In this document: piece after piece, positions 40,470 to 48,440 of the stretch
Layout: every line of letters starts with the position of its first letter
How positions within the stretch are numbered: the first letter of the stretch is position 1
Position numbers and translations under genes: made by a program
Assembly (NCBI RefSeq): GCF_033597815.2
Contig: NZ_CP166245.1
Location: 1,240,001-1,304,000, forward strand
Direction: 5' to 3'
Origin: Staphylococcus sp. KG4-3
GTDB lineage: Bacteria; Bacillota; Bacilli; Staphylococcales; Staphylococcaceae
DNA: 64,000 bases
Notes under the pieces: generated by a model
What the model was told of the DNA's origin: nothing
The model's input: only the letters and a program-made list of their open reading frames with translations
Database searches by the model: none

Positions 40470-40685
40470 TTAAGTTAATTCTAAATCAGCATTTTTAACT
40501 TCTTTAATAATTTCAGCTGTATCATAACAGTTTGTTGAAATATTAGCGTATCTTTCAGCTAAACGATAAGCGTGGATATATAGTTCTAAACTTTCTTTTG
40601 CTATATCCTCTGGATCTTCGCTTTTGGATGGGTTTGCTGTAACAACTAAGTCAGCAAAATGTTGTGGGTCAATATTAATTGCCAT
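40470..40685 (-). CDS. Small conserved staphylococcal protein, function unknown
   Basis: 71 residues, acidic, mostly helical, no membrane segment: it starts MAINIDPQHFADLVVTANPS and continues EDIAKESLELYIHAYRLAERYA. The minus-strand ATG follows AGGAGTTGGAAG, a good ribosome binding site, and a dedicated terminator lies downstream, which supports a real gene. It lies between rny and ymdB on the opposite strand. I do not recognise a characterised family. Confidence 0.75.
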   Translation of the reverse strand: MAINIDPQHFADLVVTANPSKSEDPEDIAKESLELYIHAYRLAERYANISTNCYDTAEIIKEVKNADLELT

Positions 40686-40851
40686 GTATTACTTCCAACT
40701 CCTATATTTTGAATTATTTAATTCCTACTATAATTTATACCACCAATTTTATGATTAAAACTTAGTTAAATTAATGAAATTTTTATAATGATACTTTTCA
40801 TCGTAAATAAATTGCATTAAACTAACATTAAGAGAGAGGATGAACATGTAA

Positions 40852-41640
40852 ATGAGATTATTATTTATCGGAGATATAGTAGGTAAAGTAGGTCGTGAGG
40901 CTATTACAACGTATTTACCTAAATTAAAACAAACGTATCGTCCTACAGTTACTATTGTAAACGCTGAGAATGCTGCACATGGTAAAGGATTAACTGAAAA
41001 AATATATAAAGATCTATTGCGAGAAGGCGTAGATTTTATGACTATGGGTAATCATACTTTTGGCCAACGTCAAATTTATGATTTTATTGAATCGGCAAAT
41101 CGTATGGTGAGACCAGCAAACTTCCCAGAAGAAGCCCCAGGGGTAGGTATGAGATTTATTCAGATCAATGAGATTAAATTAGCGATTATCAATTTACAAG
41201 GCCGTGCATTTATGCAAGATATAGATGATCCTTTTAAAAAAGCTGATGCACTTATCAAAGAGGCTCAAAAAGAAACAGACTATATTTTTGTAGACTTTCA
41301 TGCTGAGACTACTTCAGAAAAAAATGCAATGGGTTGGTTCTTAGATGGTAAAGTGAGTGCGGTTGTAGGCACACATACACATATCCAAACCTCAGATGAA
41401 CGTATCTTACCTGGTGGTACAGGTTATATCACAGATGTAGGGATGACGGGTTTTTATGATGGTATACTAGGAATTAATAGAGATGAAGTAATTACTCGAT
41501 TTATTACAAGTTTACCTCAAAGACACGTAGTACCAGACGAAGGCAGAAGTGTATTATCAGGCGTTATTATTGATATTAATAAAGAAGGGAAAACAACACA
41601 CATTGAACGAGTGTTAATTAATGATGATCATCCCTTTTAA
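40852..41640 (+). CDS. ymdB: YmdB-family metallophosphoesterase
   Basis: 262 residues of the calcineurin-like YmdB family, in B. subtilis a 2',3'-cyclic nucleotide phosphodiesterase affecting biofilm decisions. Metal-ligand motifs are visible: FIGDIVGKVGRE with Asp8, NAENAAHGKG, GNHTFGQ, DFHAETTSEK and GTHTHIQTSD. ATG at 40852 after AGAGAGGATGA. The gene is commonly next to rny. A strong terminator follows. Confidence 0.93.
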   Translation: MRLLFIGDIVGKVGREAITTYLPKLKQTYRPTVTIVNAENAAHGKGLTEKIYKDLLREGVDFMTMGNHTFGQRQIYDFIESANRMVRPANFPEEAPGVGMRFIQINEIKLAIINLQGRAFMQDIDDPFKKADALIKEAQKETDYIFVDFHAETTSEKNAMGWFLDGKVSAVVGTHTHIQTSDERILPGGTGYITDVGMTGFYDGILGINRDEVITRFITSLPQRHVVPDEGRSVLSGVIIDINKEGKTTHIERVLINDDHPF

Positions 41641-41669
41641 AAAGTATCGTCCATTAGTATGAATTTGAA

Positions 41670-41708
41670 AAATACCACTCTTAACATAGTAATAGAGTGG
41701 TATTTTTT
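41670..41708 (+). terminator. Intrinsic terminator after ymdB
   Basis: AAATACCACTCT (41670-41681) pairs with AGAGTGGTATTT (41694-41705), followed by T. Confidence 0.9.
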
Positions 41709-41755
41709 GATATGATGAATAATGAATTATTATAACCACTAGGAGGCAAGATGAT

Positions 41756-43516
41756 ATGAAATCACAAGTATCATGGAAAGTGGGCGGACAACAAGGCGAA
41801 GGTATTGAATCTACTGGAGAAATCTTCGCGACTGCTATGAATCGTAAGGGATACTACTTATACGGATATCGTCATTTTTCAAGTAGGATTAAAGGCGGCC
41901 ACACAAATAATAAAATAAGAGTTTCTACTACGCCAGTACATGCAATTAGCGATGACTTAGATATCTTAATTGCATTTGACCAAGAAACAATAGAGCTAAA
42001 CCATCAAGAAATGCGCGAAGATAGTGTGATTATTGCGGATAGTAAAGCAAAACCTGAAAAACCAGACGATTGTCGCGCACAATTAATAGATTTACCTTTT
42101 ACTGCGACTGCAAAAGAATTAGGCACTGCTTTAATGAAAAATATGGTTGCAGTAGGTGCGACTTGTGCGATCATGGATTTTGATATTTCAGATTTTGAAA
42201 CGCTGATTACGAATATGTTTACTAAAAAAGGTGACAAAGTTGTAGAAATGAACATAGAAGCATTGAATGAAGGTTATCGTTTAATGCATGAACAATTAAC
42301 TACTGTGGATGGTGATTTTGTTTTAGAGGAAACAAAGGGTGCACCTCACTTATATATGATTGGAAATGATGCGATAGGACTAGGTGCTTTATCAGCTGGA
42401 TCTAGATTTATGGCAGCTTATCCAATCACTCCTGCTTCTGAAATCATGGAATATATGATTGAAAACCTACCAAAGGTTGGCGGTACAGTTGTTCAAACTG
42501 AAGATGAAATTGCAGCGGCAAATATGGCTATTGGTTCAAATTATGCAGGTGTTCGCTCGTTCACAGCGAGCGCAGGACCTGGTCTCTCATTAATGATGGA
42601 AGCAATTGGCTTGTCAGGTATGACAGAAACACCATTTGTAGTTATTAATACGCAACGTGGCGGGCCATCTACAGGTTTACCTACAAAACAAGAACAATCT
42701 GATTTAATGCAGATGATATATGGCACACACGGCGATATCCCTAAAATTGTAATAGCGCCGACTGATGCTGAAGATGCCTTTTATTTAACTATTGAAGCAT
42801 TTAATTTAGCAGAAATGTACCAATGTCCTGTAATTATATTAAGTGACTTACAATTATCATTAGGTAAACAGACTGTTGAAAAGTTAGATTATAGTAAAAT
42901 TGAAATTAATCGTGGTGAAATCATCCAATCAGATATAGAACGTGAAGAAGATGATAAATCATACTTTAGACGTTATGCCCTTACAGACAGTGGCGTATCA
43001 CCAAGACCTATACCAGGTGTTAAAGGTGGTATACATCATGTAACCGGTGTTGAACATAATGAAGAAGGAAAAACAAGCGAAGCTGCAGACAATAGACAAC
43101 AGCAAATGGATAAACGTATGCGTAAAACAGAACATTTACTTATTCAAGATCCTGTTGAGCTAGCTGCAGAAAATGAAGTTGCAGATATTTTATATTTAGG
43201 CTTTATTTCAACAAAAGGTGCAATTCAAGAAGGAAAAGCTAGATTAGAAGAAGAAGGGCTAAAAGTAAACCATCTTCAAATTAGACAATTACATCCTTTT
43301 CCTAGTGAATCGATACAAAAAGAAGTAGATAAAGCTTCTAAAGTTGTTGTTGTGGAACATAATTATCAAGGACAACTTGCTAGCATTTTAAAAATGAATG
43401 TAAATTTAGGTGACAAATTAATTAATCAGACCAAATATGATGGTACACCATTTTTACCAAGAGAAATTGAAGCTAAAGGACTAGAAATTGCTAAAGAAAT
43501 AAAGGAGTTGGTATAA
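41756..43516 (+). CDS. korA: 2-oxoacid:ferredoxin oxidoreductase, fused gamma-alpha subunit
   Basis: Large subunit of a two-subunit 2-oxoglutarate/2-oxoacid ferredoxin oxidoreductase, which decarboxylates a 2-oxoacid to the acyl-CoA with reduction of ferredoxin. 586 residues: gamma domain first (GGQQGEGIESTGEIFATAMN near 9-28), then the alpha domain (AAYPITPASEIMEYM near 220, EDEIAAANMAIGSNYAG) and a C-terminal transketolase-like region (VVVVEHNYQGQLASIL). ATG at 41756 after AGGAGGCAAG. korB starts one base after its stop, a tight operon. Confidence 0.94.
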   Translation: MKSQVSWKVGGQQGEGIESTGEIFATAMNRKGYYLYGYRHFSSRIKGGHTNNKIRVSTTPVHAISDDLDILIAFDQETIELNHQEMREDSVIIADSKAKPEKPDDCRAQLIDLPFTATAKELGTALMKNMVAVGATCAIMDFDISDFETLITNMFTKKGDKVVEMNIEALNEGYRLMHEQLTTVDGDFVLEETKGAPHLYMIGNDAIGLGALSAGSRFMAAYPITPASEIMEYMIENLPKVGGTVVQTEDEIAAANMAIGSNYAGVRSFTASAGPGLSLMMEAIGLSGMTETPFVVINTQRGGPSTGLPTKQEQSDLMQMIYGTHGDIPKIVIAPTDAEDAFYLTIEAFNLAEMYQCPVIILSDLQLSLGKQTVEKLDYSKIEINRGEIIQSDIEREEDDKSYFRRYALTDSGVSPRPIPGVKGGIHHVTGVEHNEEGKTSEAADNRQQQMDKRMRKTEHLLIQDPVELAAENEVADILYLGFISTKGAIQEGKARLEEEGLKVNHLQIRQLHPFPSESIQKEVDKASKVVVVEHNYQGQLASILKMNVNLGDKLINQTKYDGTPFLPREIEAKGLEIAKEIKELV

Positions 43517-44383
43517 ATGGCAACATTTAAAGACTTTAGAAATAATGTAAAACCCAATTGGTGCCCTGGTTGTGGTGATTTTTCAGTGCAAGCAGCGATT
43601 CAAAAAGCAGCTGCAAATGTAGGGTTAGAACCTGAAGAAGTAGCTATTATTACTGGGATCGGTTGTTCAGGACGTTTGTCAGGATATGTAAATTCTTATG
43701 GTGTACATGGTATACATGGACGCTCATTGCCACTTGCTCAAGGCGTGAAAATGGCTAATAAAGATTTAACAGTAATTGCTTCAGGCGGCGACGGCGATGG
43801 TTATGCGATAGGTATGGGACATACAATCCATGCTTTACGTAGAAACATGAATATGACTTACATTGTAATGGATAATCAAATTTATGGCTTGACCAAAGGA
43901 CAGACATCACCATCTTCAGCACAAGGTTTTGTAACCAAATCCACACCAAAAGGAAATATCGAACAAAATGTTGCGCCATTAGAACTAGCACTTTCATCAG
44001 GAGCAACATTTGTAGCACAAGGATTTTCAAGCGATATCAAAGGACTTACGAAAATGATTGAGGACGCCATTAATCATGATGGATTTTCGTTTGTAAATGT
44101 ATTTTCACCTTGTGTAACATATAATAAAGTCAATACTTACGACTGGTTTAAAGAAAATTTAACAAGTATTGAAGAAATCGAAGACTTCGACACAACTGAC
44201 AAACAAAAAGCGACTCAAAAAGTTTTAGAATATAATTCACTGCTTAAAGGTATTGTTTATCAGGATTCAGAAACGCCATCTTATGAATCGCAAATTGAAG
44301 AAATGAATGGTACACCACTTGCTAAACAAGATCTTCATATTGATGAAGCGCAATTTGAAGCCTTAACAAAACAATTCGTATAA
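43517..44383 (+). CDS. korB: 2-oxoacid:ferredoxin oxidoreductase, beta subunit
   Basis: Thiamine-diphosphate-binding beta subunit, 288 residues. CPGCGDF begins at residue 16; Cys16 and Cys19 are typical iron-sulfur cluster ligands. The ThDP/Mg motif is ASGGDGDGYAIGMGH followed by MDNQIYGLTKGQ. It works with KorA. ATG at 43517 directly after the korA stop, with GGAG in the korA end as ribosome binding site. A long terminator follows. Confidence 0.94.
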   Translation: MATFKDFRNNVKPNWCPGCGDFSVQAAIQKAAANVGLEPEEVAIITGIGCSGRLSGYVNSYGVHGIHGRSLPLAQGVKMANKDLTVIASGGDGDGYAIGMGHTIHALRRNMNMTYIVMDNQIYGLTKGQTSPSSAQGFVTKSTPKGNIEQNVAPLELALSSGATFVAQGFSSDIKGLTKMIEDAINHDGFSFVNVFSPCVTYNKVNTYDWFKENLTSIEEIEDFDTTDKQKATQKVLEYNSLLKGIVYQDSETPSYESQIEEMNGTPLAKQDLHIDEAQFEALTKQFV

Positions 44384-44416
44384 ATATATAGTAAAACTTA
44401 ACTTCGTTAAGTAACA

Positions 44417-44456
44417 GACTGTCAACAAAGTCTTCGGCTTTGTTGACAGTCTTTTT
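44417..44456 (+). terminator. Intrinsic terminator after korB
   Basis: A perfect 14-bp stem (GACTGTCAACAAAG with CTTTGTTGACAGTC), loop TCTTCGG, then TTTTT. Confidence 0.93.
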
Positions 44457-44460
44457 GTAT

Positions 44461-44545
44461 ATGCTTTCCGCGAGCACTGCCTTAGCCTGTAGTCTTAGTC
44501 TAGCGTCCTTCCTATAGGAAACGGCCCAAATCTATGCTAATAACG
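44461..44545 (+). repeat. GC-richer dispersed-repeat remnant
   Basis: A short block (GCTTTCCGCGAGCACTGCC, then TTAGCCTGTAGTCTTAG and CTTCCTATAGGAAACGGCCC) is clearly richer in G and C than the surrounding DNA. It resembles the noncoding staphylococcal repeat that carries GCCTGTAGTCTT between CCGCGG-type ends. No ORF is present. The match to that repeat is from memory of staphylococcal intergenic sequence, not from a search. Confidence 0.4.
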
Positions 44546-44766
44546 AAGTGAAAAATATAGTATATAAATTAATTGATAAAAGAAAACTTATATTTTTCAA
44601 ACAATTATATAAATGTAAATAAACAAACCTTAGCTGAACTATCTTCTAGGTTTGTCTACGTTCTAAAACTTAACATCGTTAAGTATTGTAACGGTTTTTT
44701 GTTTTGATTTAAATGTGAAATTGCTATAAAATTTCATAGTGTTATTAATTAACGGAGGCAATAGTT

Positions 44767-45399
44767 ATGGTAGATAAATTTAAGTCGATGACTGAATTGG
44801 TTGCAGAGACTGCAGAACATAATGACTGGGAAATACAAACAGTAAGTAAGAAATCATCAACACTCATAACTGCAATTCATGGTGGGGCAATTGAGCGAGG
44901 AACGACAGAAATAGCACAGTTAATTAGTGAGCAAGGTAACCATAGTTTTTATACTTTTAAAGGTATAAGAAATAATAAAAATAATGAATTACATGTTACA
45001 TCACGACATTTTGATGAACCAAAACTTACGCAAATGGTGTCTAGTCATCATAGCATTATATCTTTACATGGGTGTATGGGGAATGTTCCTGAAGTTTATA
45101 TTGGTGGTAGAGACTTTGAACTAGCTTCTGAAATAAAATTACAACTGGAAAAAGTAAACATCATTGTTAAACCGGCGCCTTCACATATATCAGGTATGCA
45201 TACGGATAATTTCGTCAATGCTGGTCAAAAAAACGCTGGTGTTCAACTAGAATTAACTGTGGCATTAAGAAAACAATACTTTAACAATAATAAGTATAAT
45301 TTAAATGATAGAGAAAATAGACAGAATTGGTCACAACTTATGTATTTATTTTCGACAGCTATAAATAAAGCGATAAACAATGTAGAGGGAACTATATAA
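44767..45399 (+). CDS. Poly-gamma-glutamate hydrolase-like protein, copy 1
   Basis: 210 residues of the phage-type poly-gamma-glutamate hydrolase family (PF05908, B. subtilis YjqB relatives), zinc-dependent enzymes that cut gamma-linked polyglutamate. The canonical HGGGIEPGTTE motif reads HGGAIERGTTE at 38-48, so Gly and Pro are changed to Ala and Arg, while the likely ligands His38, Glu43 and His101 (LHGC) remain. There is no signal peptide. ATG at 44767 after CGGAGGC. A paralogue follows 117 bases later. Activity of this copy is less certain than that of copy 2. Confidence 0.8.
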   Translation: MVDKFKSMTELVAETAEHNDWEIQTVSKKSSTLITAIHGGAIERGTTEIAQLISEQGNHSFYTFKGIRNNKNNELHVTSRHFDEPKLTQMVSSHHSIISLHGCMGNVPEVYIGGRDFELASEIKLQLEKVNIIVKPAPSHISGMHTDNFVNAGQKNAGVQLELTVALRKQYFNNNKYNLNDRENRQNWSQLMYLFSTAINKAINNVEGTI

Positions 45400-45516
45400 A
45401 TATAATTGTATTGTGTTTGATAATTAAAAATATTAAGTTGCCCTTTACAAAATCTTAAGTTAATAGGAATGGGGTTTGGGAAATACAAATATAGAAACTT
45501 TGGAAGGAGTTTTTAT

Positions 45517-46140
45517 ATGACTGATAAGTATAATTCAATGTCAGAGTTGGAAGCAGAGACTATTGAACATAGTGACTGGGAAATTGTATCTCGTTACTTA
45601 GATAGTCAAGTAATTATCACTGCGATACACGGCGGAGGTATCGAACCTGGTACAACTGAAATTGCTGATTTAACTGCGCAAAAAGGTAAGTATGATTATT
45701 TTTCTTTTAAAGGTACTAAATCAAAAGGGAATGAAGATTTACATGTAACTTCTCGAAATTATGATCAGTCTGAATTGATGAAAATGATAAAGAACAAAAC
45801 ATGTGCAGTAGCAATTCATGGTTGTGAAGGTAATGAAAATATTATCTATGTCGGTGGAAAAGATCAAAAACTTATTTATGAAATGACTAAGCAATTTAGG
45901 CAATTGAATATAAGTATAGAGCAAGCGCCAGAACATATTTCAGGTGCTCATGATGATAATATAATTAATTGTTGCAAAACAGGCGCAGGCGTACAATTAG
46001 AGTTAACTCCTGGATTAAGAAAAAAGTGTTTTGACAACCAAAAATATAATAAAAAAAGTCGTGAAGATCAACATAATTGGAGTCAATTTATGGATGGATT
46101 TACCACTGCTATCGTGAAATCTATACAGAACATTCAATAA
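45517..46140 (+). CDS. Poly-gamma-glutamate hydrolase-like protein, copy 2
   Basis: 207 residues from ATG 45517, after GGAAGGAGT; the longer in-frame upstream start overlaps the ribosome binding site. The canonical HGGGIEPGTTE is intact at 38-48 and IHGC gives His101, the same residue numbers as in copy 1. The pair is plainly a tandem duplication, since the N-termini align without gaps (MSELEAETIEHSDWEI against MTELVAETAEHNDWEI). No secretion signal is visible, so the target would be cytoplasmic or released by lysis. Family members are typical of phages that attack polyglutamate-capsulated hosts. Confidence 0.85.
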   Translation: MTDKYNSMSELEAETIEHSDWEIVSRYLDSQVIITAIHGGGIEPGTTEIADLTAQKGKYDYFSFKGTKSKGNEDLHVTSRNYDQSELMKMIKNKTCAVAIHGCEGNENIIYVGGKDQKLIYEMTKQFRQLNISIEQAPEHISGAHDDNIINCCKTGAGVQLELTPGLRKKCFDNQKYNKKSREDQHNWSQFMDGFTTAIVKSIQNIQ

Positions 46141-46163
46141 TAGTGATTGCAAATTATCACTAA

Positions 46164-46195
46164 TTGAGTTATTGTAGACTAACGATATCTACAAT
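46164..46195 (+). promoter_or_regulatory. Promoter with palindromic operator before the Rrf2 gene
   Basis: TTGAGT (46164-46169) and TATCTA (46186-46191, 16-base spacer) overlap an 8-bp perfect inverted repeat ATTGTAGA/TCTACAAT (46171-46178 and 46188-46195). A second 7-bp repeat, TAGTGAT/ATCACTA, lies at 46141-46162. An operator inside the promoter directly before a regulator gene suggests autoregulation. Confidence 0.45.
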
Positions 46196-46212
46196 TAGGA
46201 AGTTGATAAAAT

Positions 46213-46602
46213 ATGAAATGTTCTAAAGCGACAGACTACGCATTACATGCACTTTTATATATGATTAAAAGTAATGGTGAATCAAGTAGGATTCCAGTAC
46301 AAGATTTAGCAACAGCATTAAAAGTCTCAACAACATATTTATCGAAAATATTGACACGCCTTGTAAAGGTGGGCATCATCTCAGCTAGTAGTGGCGCGAA
46401 AGGTGGCTATCAATTAAAAACTGGTTGGGAAGACGTTTCGATATATGAAGTCATTATTACCATTGATGGCAAGCAAAGCTTATTAGAAGATAGTTTTAAT
46501 CATGCTAAAGAATGTCCAATTAAACAAATTATGGACGAAGCAGAGCATAGTTTAATTACCAATTTAGAAGATAAGACGTTAAAGGACTTAGCTAATAGCT
46601 AA
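46213..46602 (+). CDS. Rrf2-family transcriptional regulator
   Basis: 129 residues with the Rrf2 N-terminus KCSKATDYALHALLYM, winged HTH (IPVQDLATALKVSTTYLSKI, then LVKVGIISASSGAKGGYQL) and a dimerisation helix. Only two cysteines are present, Cys3 and Cys101, not the three-Cys iron-sulfur set of IscR/NsrR; this fits thiol-sensing members such as S. aureus HypR. The neighbouring flavoprotein with a CPWC site is the likely target. ATG at 46213 after TTAGGAAG. Confidence 0.88.
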   Translation: MKCSKATDYALHALLYMIKSNGESSRIPVQDLATALKVSTTYLSKILTRLVKVGIISASSGAKGGYQLKTGWEDVSIYEVIITIDGKQSLLEDSFNHAKECPIKQIMDEAEHSLITNLEDKTLKDLANS

Positions 46603-46667
46603 GTTCTTATAATTCAACCTAATTACAGATATTAAGAGTCTTTAAAAGTTATAAAGGAGCGAGGCAA

Positions 46668-47564
46668 ATGTATTATGATGTAATTATCATTGGTGGAGGT
46701 CCAGCAGGATTAAATGCTGCACTAAATTTCGGTAGAGGTATGAAACAAACACTTGTAATCGATGAGGATAAACCACGTAATAGTGTTACTCAACTGTCAC
46801 ATAGTTTTTTAACGCAAGATGGTGTTACACCAACCGAATTCAAAAGAAAAGCTAAAGCAGACGTGATTAAATATAAAGATGTTACTTATTTGGAAGAACA
46901 TGTAGAACAAATAGAGAAAATAGATAAGGAATTTATAGTTAAGACACAAGATCAGACATTTAATGCAAGACAAGTGTTATTAGCTACAGGATTAAGAGAA
47001 CAAGGTCCTAATATTACAAACTTCAATGACTTTTATGGCCAATCTATTTTTTATTGCCCTTGGTGTGATGGTTATGAAATGCGTAATAAAAAACTTGCAG
47101 TTATTTATTCAGGTGAAATGATACTTCATATGGTCAAACTGTTAAGTAACTTTTCACAAGACTTAGTCGTGTTTACAAATGGAGAAAAGGAGGTTCTTGA
47201 AGAAGACAAAGTATTGCTTGACAAAAAAGGTATTGATATCTATACCGAACCTATTGCACGATTGATTGGCAAGAATGGACGTTTAAATGGTATTGAGTTA
47301 AACGATGAGCAAATTATTTCAGTAGAAGGTGCATTTGCTAAGATGTATTGGGATACACAATTTGATTTCTTAAATAAATTAAGTATGATACGAGACGAAG
47401 ATGGTAAATTCGAAACTAATATATACGGAGAGACATCTGTTGAAGGGTTGTATGTAGCTGGTGAAGCTAAAGATAATTTTGCAGGTCAATTATTAGATTC
47501 AGCTGCTAATGGTGGCGTGATTGCAAAAATGATGATGATGAAACAGATAGAAGAAGATTTTTGA
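46668..47564 (+). CDS. Thioredoxin-reductase-like FAD oxidoreductase with CPWC motif
   Basis: 298 residues of the low-molecular-weight thioredoxin reductase type. FAD-binding GGGPAG at 9-14, redox-active CPWC at 130-133 (TrxB has CATC at the equivalent site), and the C-terminal FAD motif YVAGEAKDNFAGQLLDSAANGG. The NADPH-binding GxGxxA motif is not obvious: the region after the CPWC reads LAVIYSGEMILHMVKLL. It may be a thiol oxidoreductase with another electron donor, or a dithiol oxidase-like enzyme. Ribosome binding site AAAGGAGCGAGG. 65 bases after the Rrf2 regulator, probably one operon. Confidence 0.85.
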   Translation: MYYDVIIIGGGPAGLNAALNFGRGMKQTLVIDEDKPRNSVTQLSHSFLTQDGVTPTEFKRKAKADVIKYKDVTYLEEHVEQIEKIDKEFIVKTQDQTFNARQVLLATGLREQGPNITNFNDFYGQSIFYCPWCDGYEMRNKKLAVIYSGEMILHMVKLLSNFSQDLVVFTNGEKEVLEEDKVLLDKKGIDIYTEPIARLIGKNGRLNGIELNDEQIISVEGAFAKMYWDTQFDFLNKLSMIRDEDGKFETNIYGETSVEGLYVAGEAKDNFAGQLLDSAANGGVIAKMMMMKQIEEDF

Positions 47565-47672
47565 TTACTAGGCACTATAATACTTTAATATATTCATTCA
47601 CTTTTAACTATGCCTTTAACTTATAATTTGATAAACTAACAATAAGTTAAATAATTAAGGGGTTGTAATAAC

Positions 47673-47969
47673 ATGAATGATACTTTGATGAGTATTCAAA
47701 TTATTCCTAAAATAGCCAACGGAGAAGATGTTATTCCCTACGTAGATGAAGCAATTAAAGTCATTGATGATTCGGGATTAACATACAGAGTTGGGCCATT
47801 AGAAACAACTGTTCAAGGTGAAATGAATGAGTGCCTAATCTTAATTCAAAAATTAAATGAGCGTATGGTTGAATTAGAAATACCTAGTACAATAAGTCAA
47901 GTTAAGTTTTATCATGTACCAGAAGGTATTACTATTGAGACGCTTACCGGAAAATACGACGAAGTTTAA
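47673..47969 (+). CDS. yqgV: Thiamine-binding/MTH1187-family protein (YqgV-like)
   Basis: 98 residues of the MTH1187/YkoF-type family (PF01910, thiamine-binding). Typical segments are MSIQIIPKIANGEDVIPYVD and YRVGPLETTVQGEMNECL. Soluble, ferredoxin-like fold. Family members bind thiamine or a precursor, but the role is poorly known. ATG at 47673 after AAGGGG. It follows the redox pair and precedes a spacer with a hairpin repeat before miaB. thiW, a thiamine-precursor transporter component, lies 2.4 kb downstream. Confidence 0.85.
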   Translation: MNDTLMSIQIIPKIANGEDVIPYVDEAIKVIDDSGLTYRVGPLETTVQGEMNECLILIQKLNERMVELEIPSTISQVKFYHVPEGITIETLTGKYDEV

Positions 47970-47997
47970 AATTTAACACGTGAAATTACATTAAAAG

Positions 47998-48024
47998 ACA
48001 AACTGTAAATGCGGAGTTTGTTTA
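47998..48024 (+). terminator. Weak terminator after yqgV
   Basis: ACAAACT (47998-48004) pairs with AGTTTGT (48015-48021), followed by only a short T stretch. Confidence 0.5.
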
Positions 48025-48127
48025 TAACCTTTATTTATGTTTAGCGAGTGTAGATTAGACAAAATAATATGAATGGCCTAAATTTTAGATAAAATCATGT
48101 ATTAAGTGAATTAGAGCTTAATTATAT

Positions 48128-48209
48128 AAGGGAGCAGGAAGTGGAGCTCAGACATAATCATTTTAGAAAGATATGATTTCAGTCAGAAGCTCTTTCCCGC
48201 TCCCTCATT
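48128..48209 (+). repeat. Hairpin repeat (copy D) before miaB
   Basis: AAGGGAGCAGGAAG pairs with CTTTCCCGCTCCCT, with GGAGCT/AGCTC inside. The 3' end CCCGCTCC agrees with the other copies. It lies in the 471-base yqgV-miaB gap, where nothing else is recognised. Confidence 0.6.
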
Positions 48210-48440
48210 TGTATTTTAAAACGTTAAATTGTGATTTGATAATCTTAGTATTGAGAATATTGTGCAATAAACTGATTATTTGTTAGTCTTTTTGCACTTT
48301 GAAGTCAAATTTAATATAATATAATAATGACTATGGATAAATTTATAGAACTTTGAACGTCAAGGTTGAAAAACAAAATCTTGAGGGATATTTTAAAATA
48401 CTTGTTCTTAGTTTTTATGATATAGAAAGGGTTTTGTAGA

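Larger units (their letters stand above)
44393..44684 (+). repeat. Pair of 20-bp hairpin direct repeats bracketing an intergenic insert
   Basis: AAAACTTAACTTCGTTAAGT (44393-44412) recurs as AAAACTTAACATCGTTAAGT (44665-44684), 19 of 20 identical. Each copy can form a small hairpin. The 252 bases between them hold the korB terminator and a GC-richer repeat remnant. The pattern could be a duplication made during insertion. Confidence 0.55.

Noticed and set aside
41707..41736. Promoter-like TTGATA and TATAAC before korA
   Set aside because: The implied start site falls inside the ribosome binding site, so it would not give a normal mRNA, and the -35 overlaps the ymdB terminator tail.
43755..44030. 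Overlapping minus-strand ORFs within korB
   Set aside because: Shadows of a well-supported gene; no ribosome binding site.
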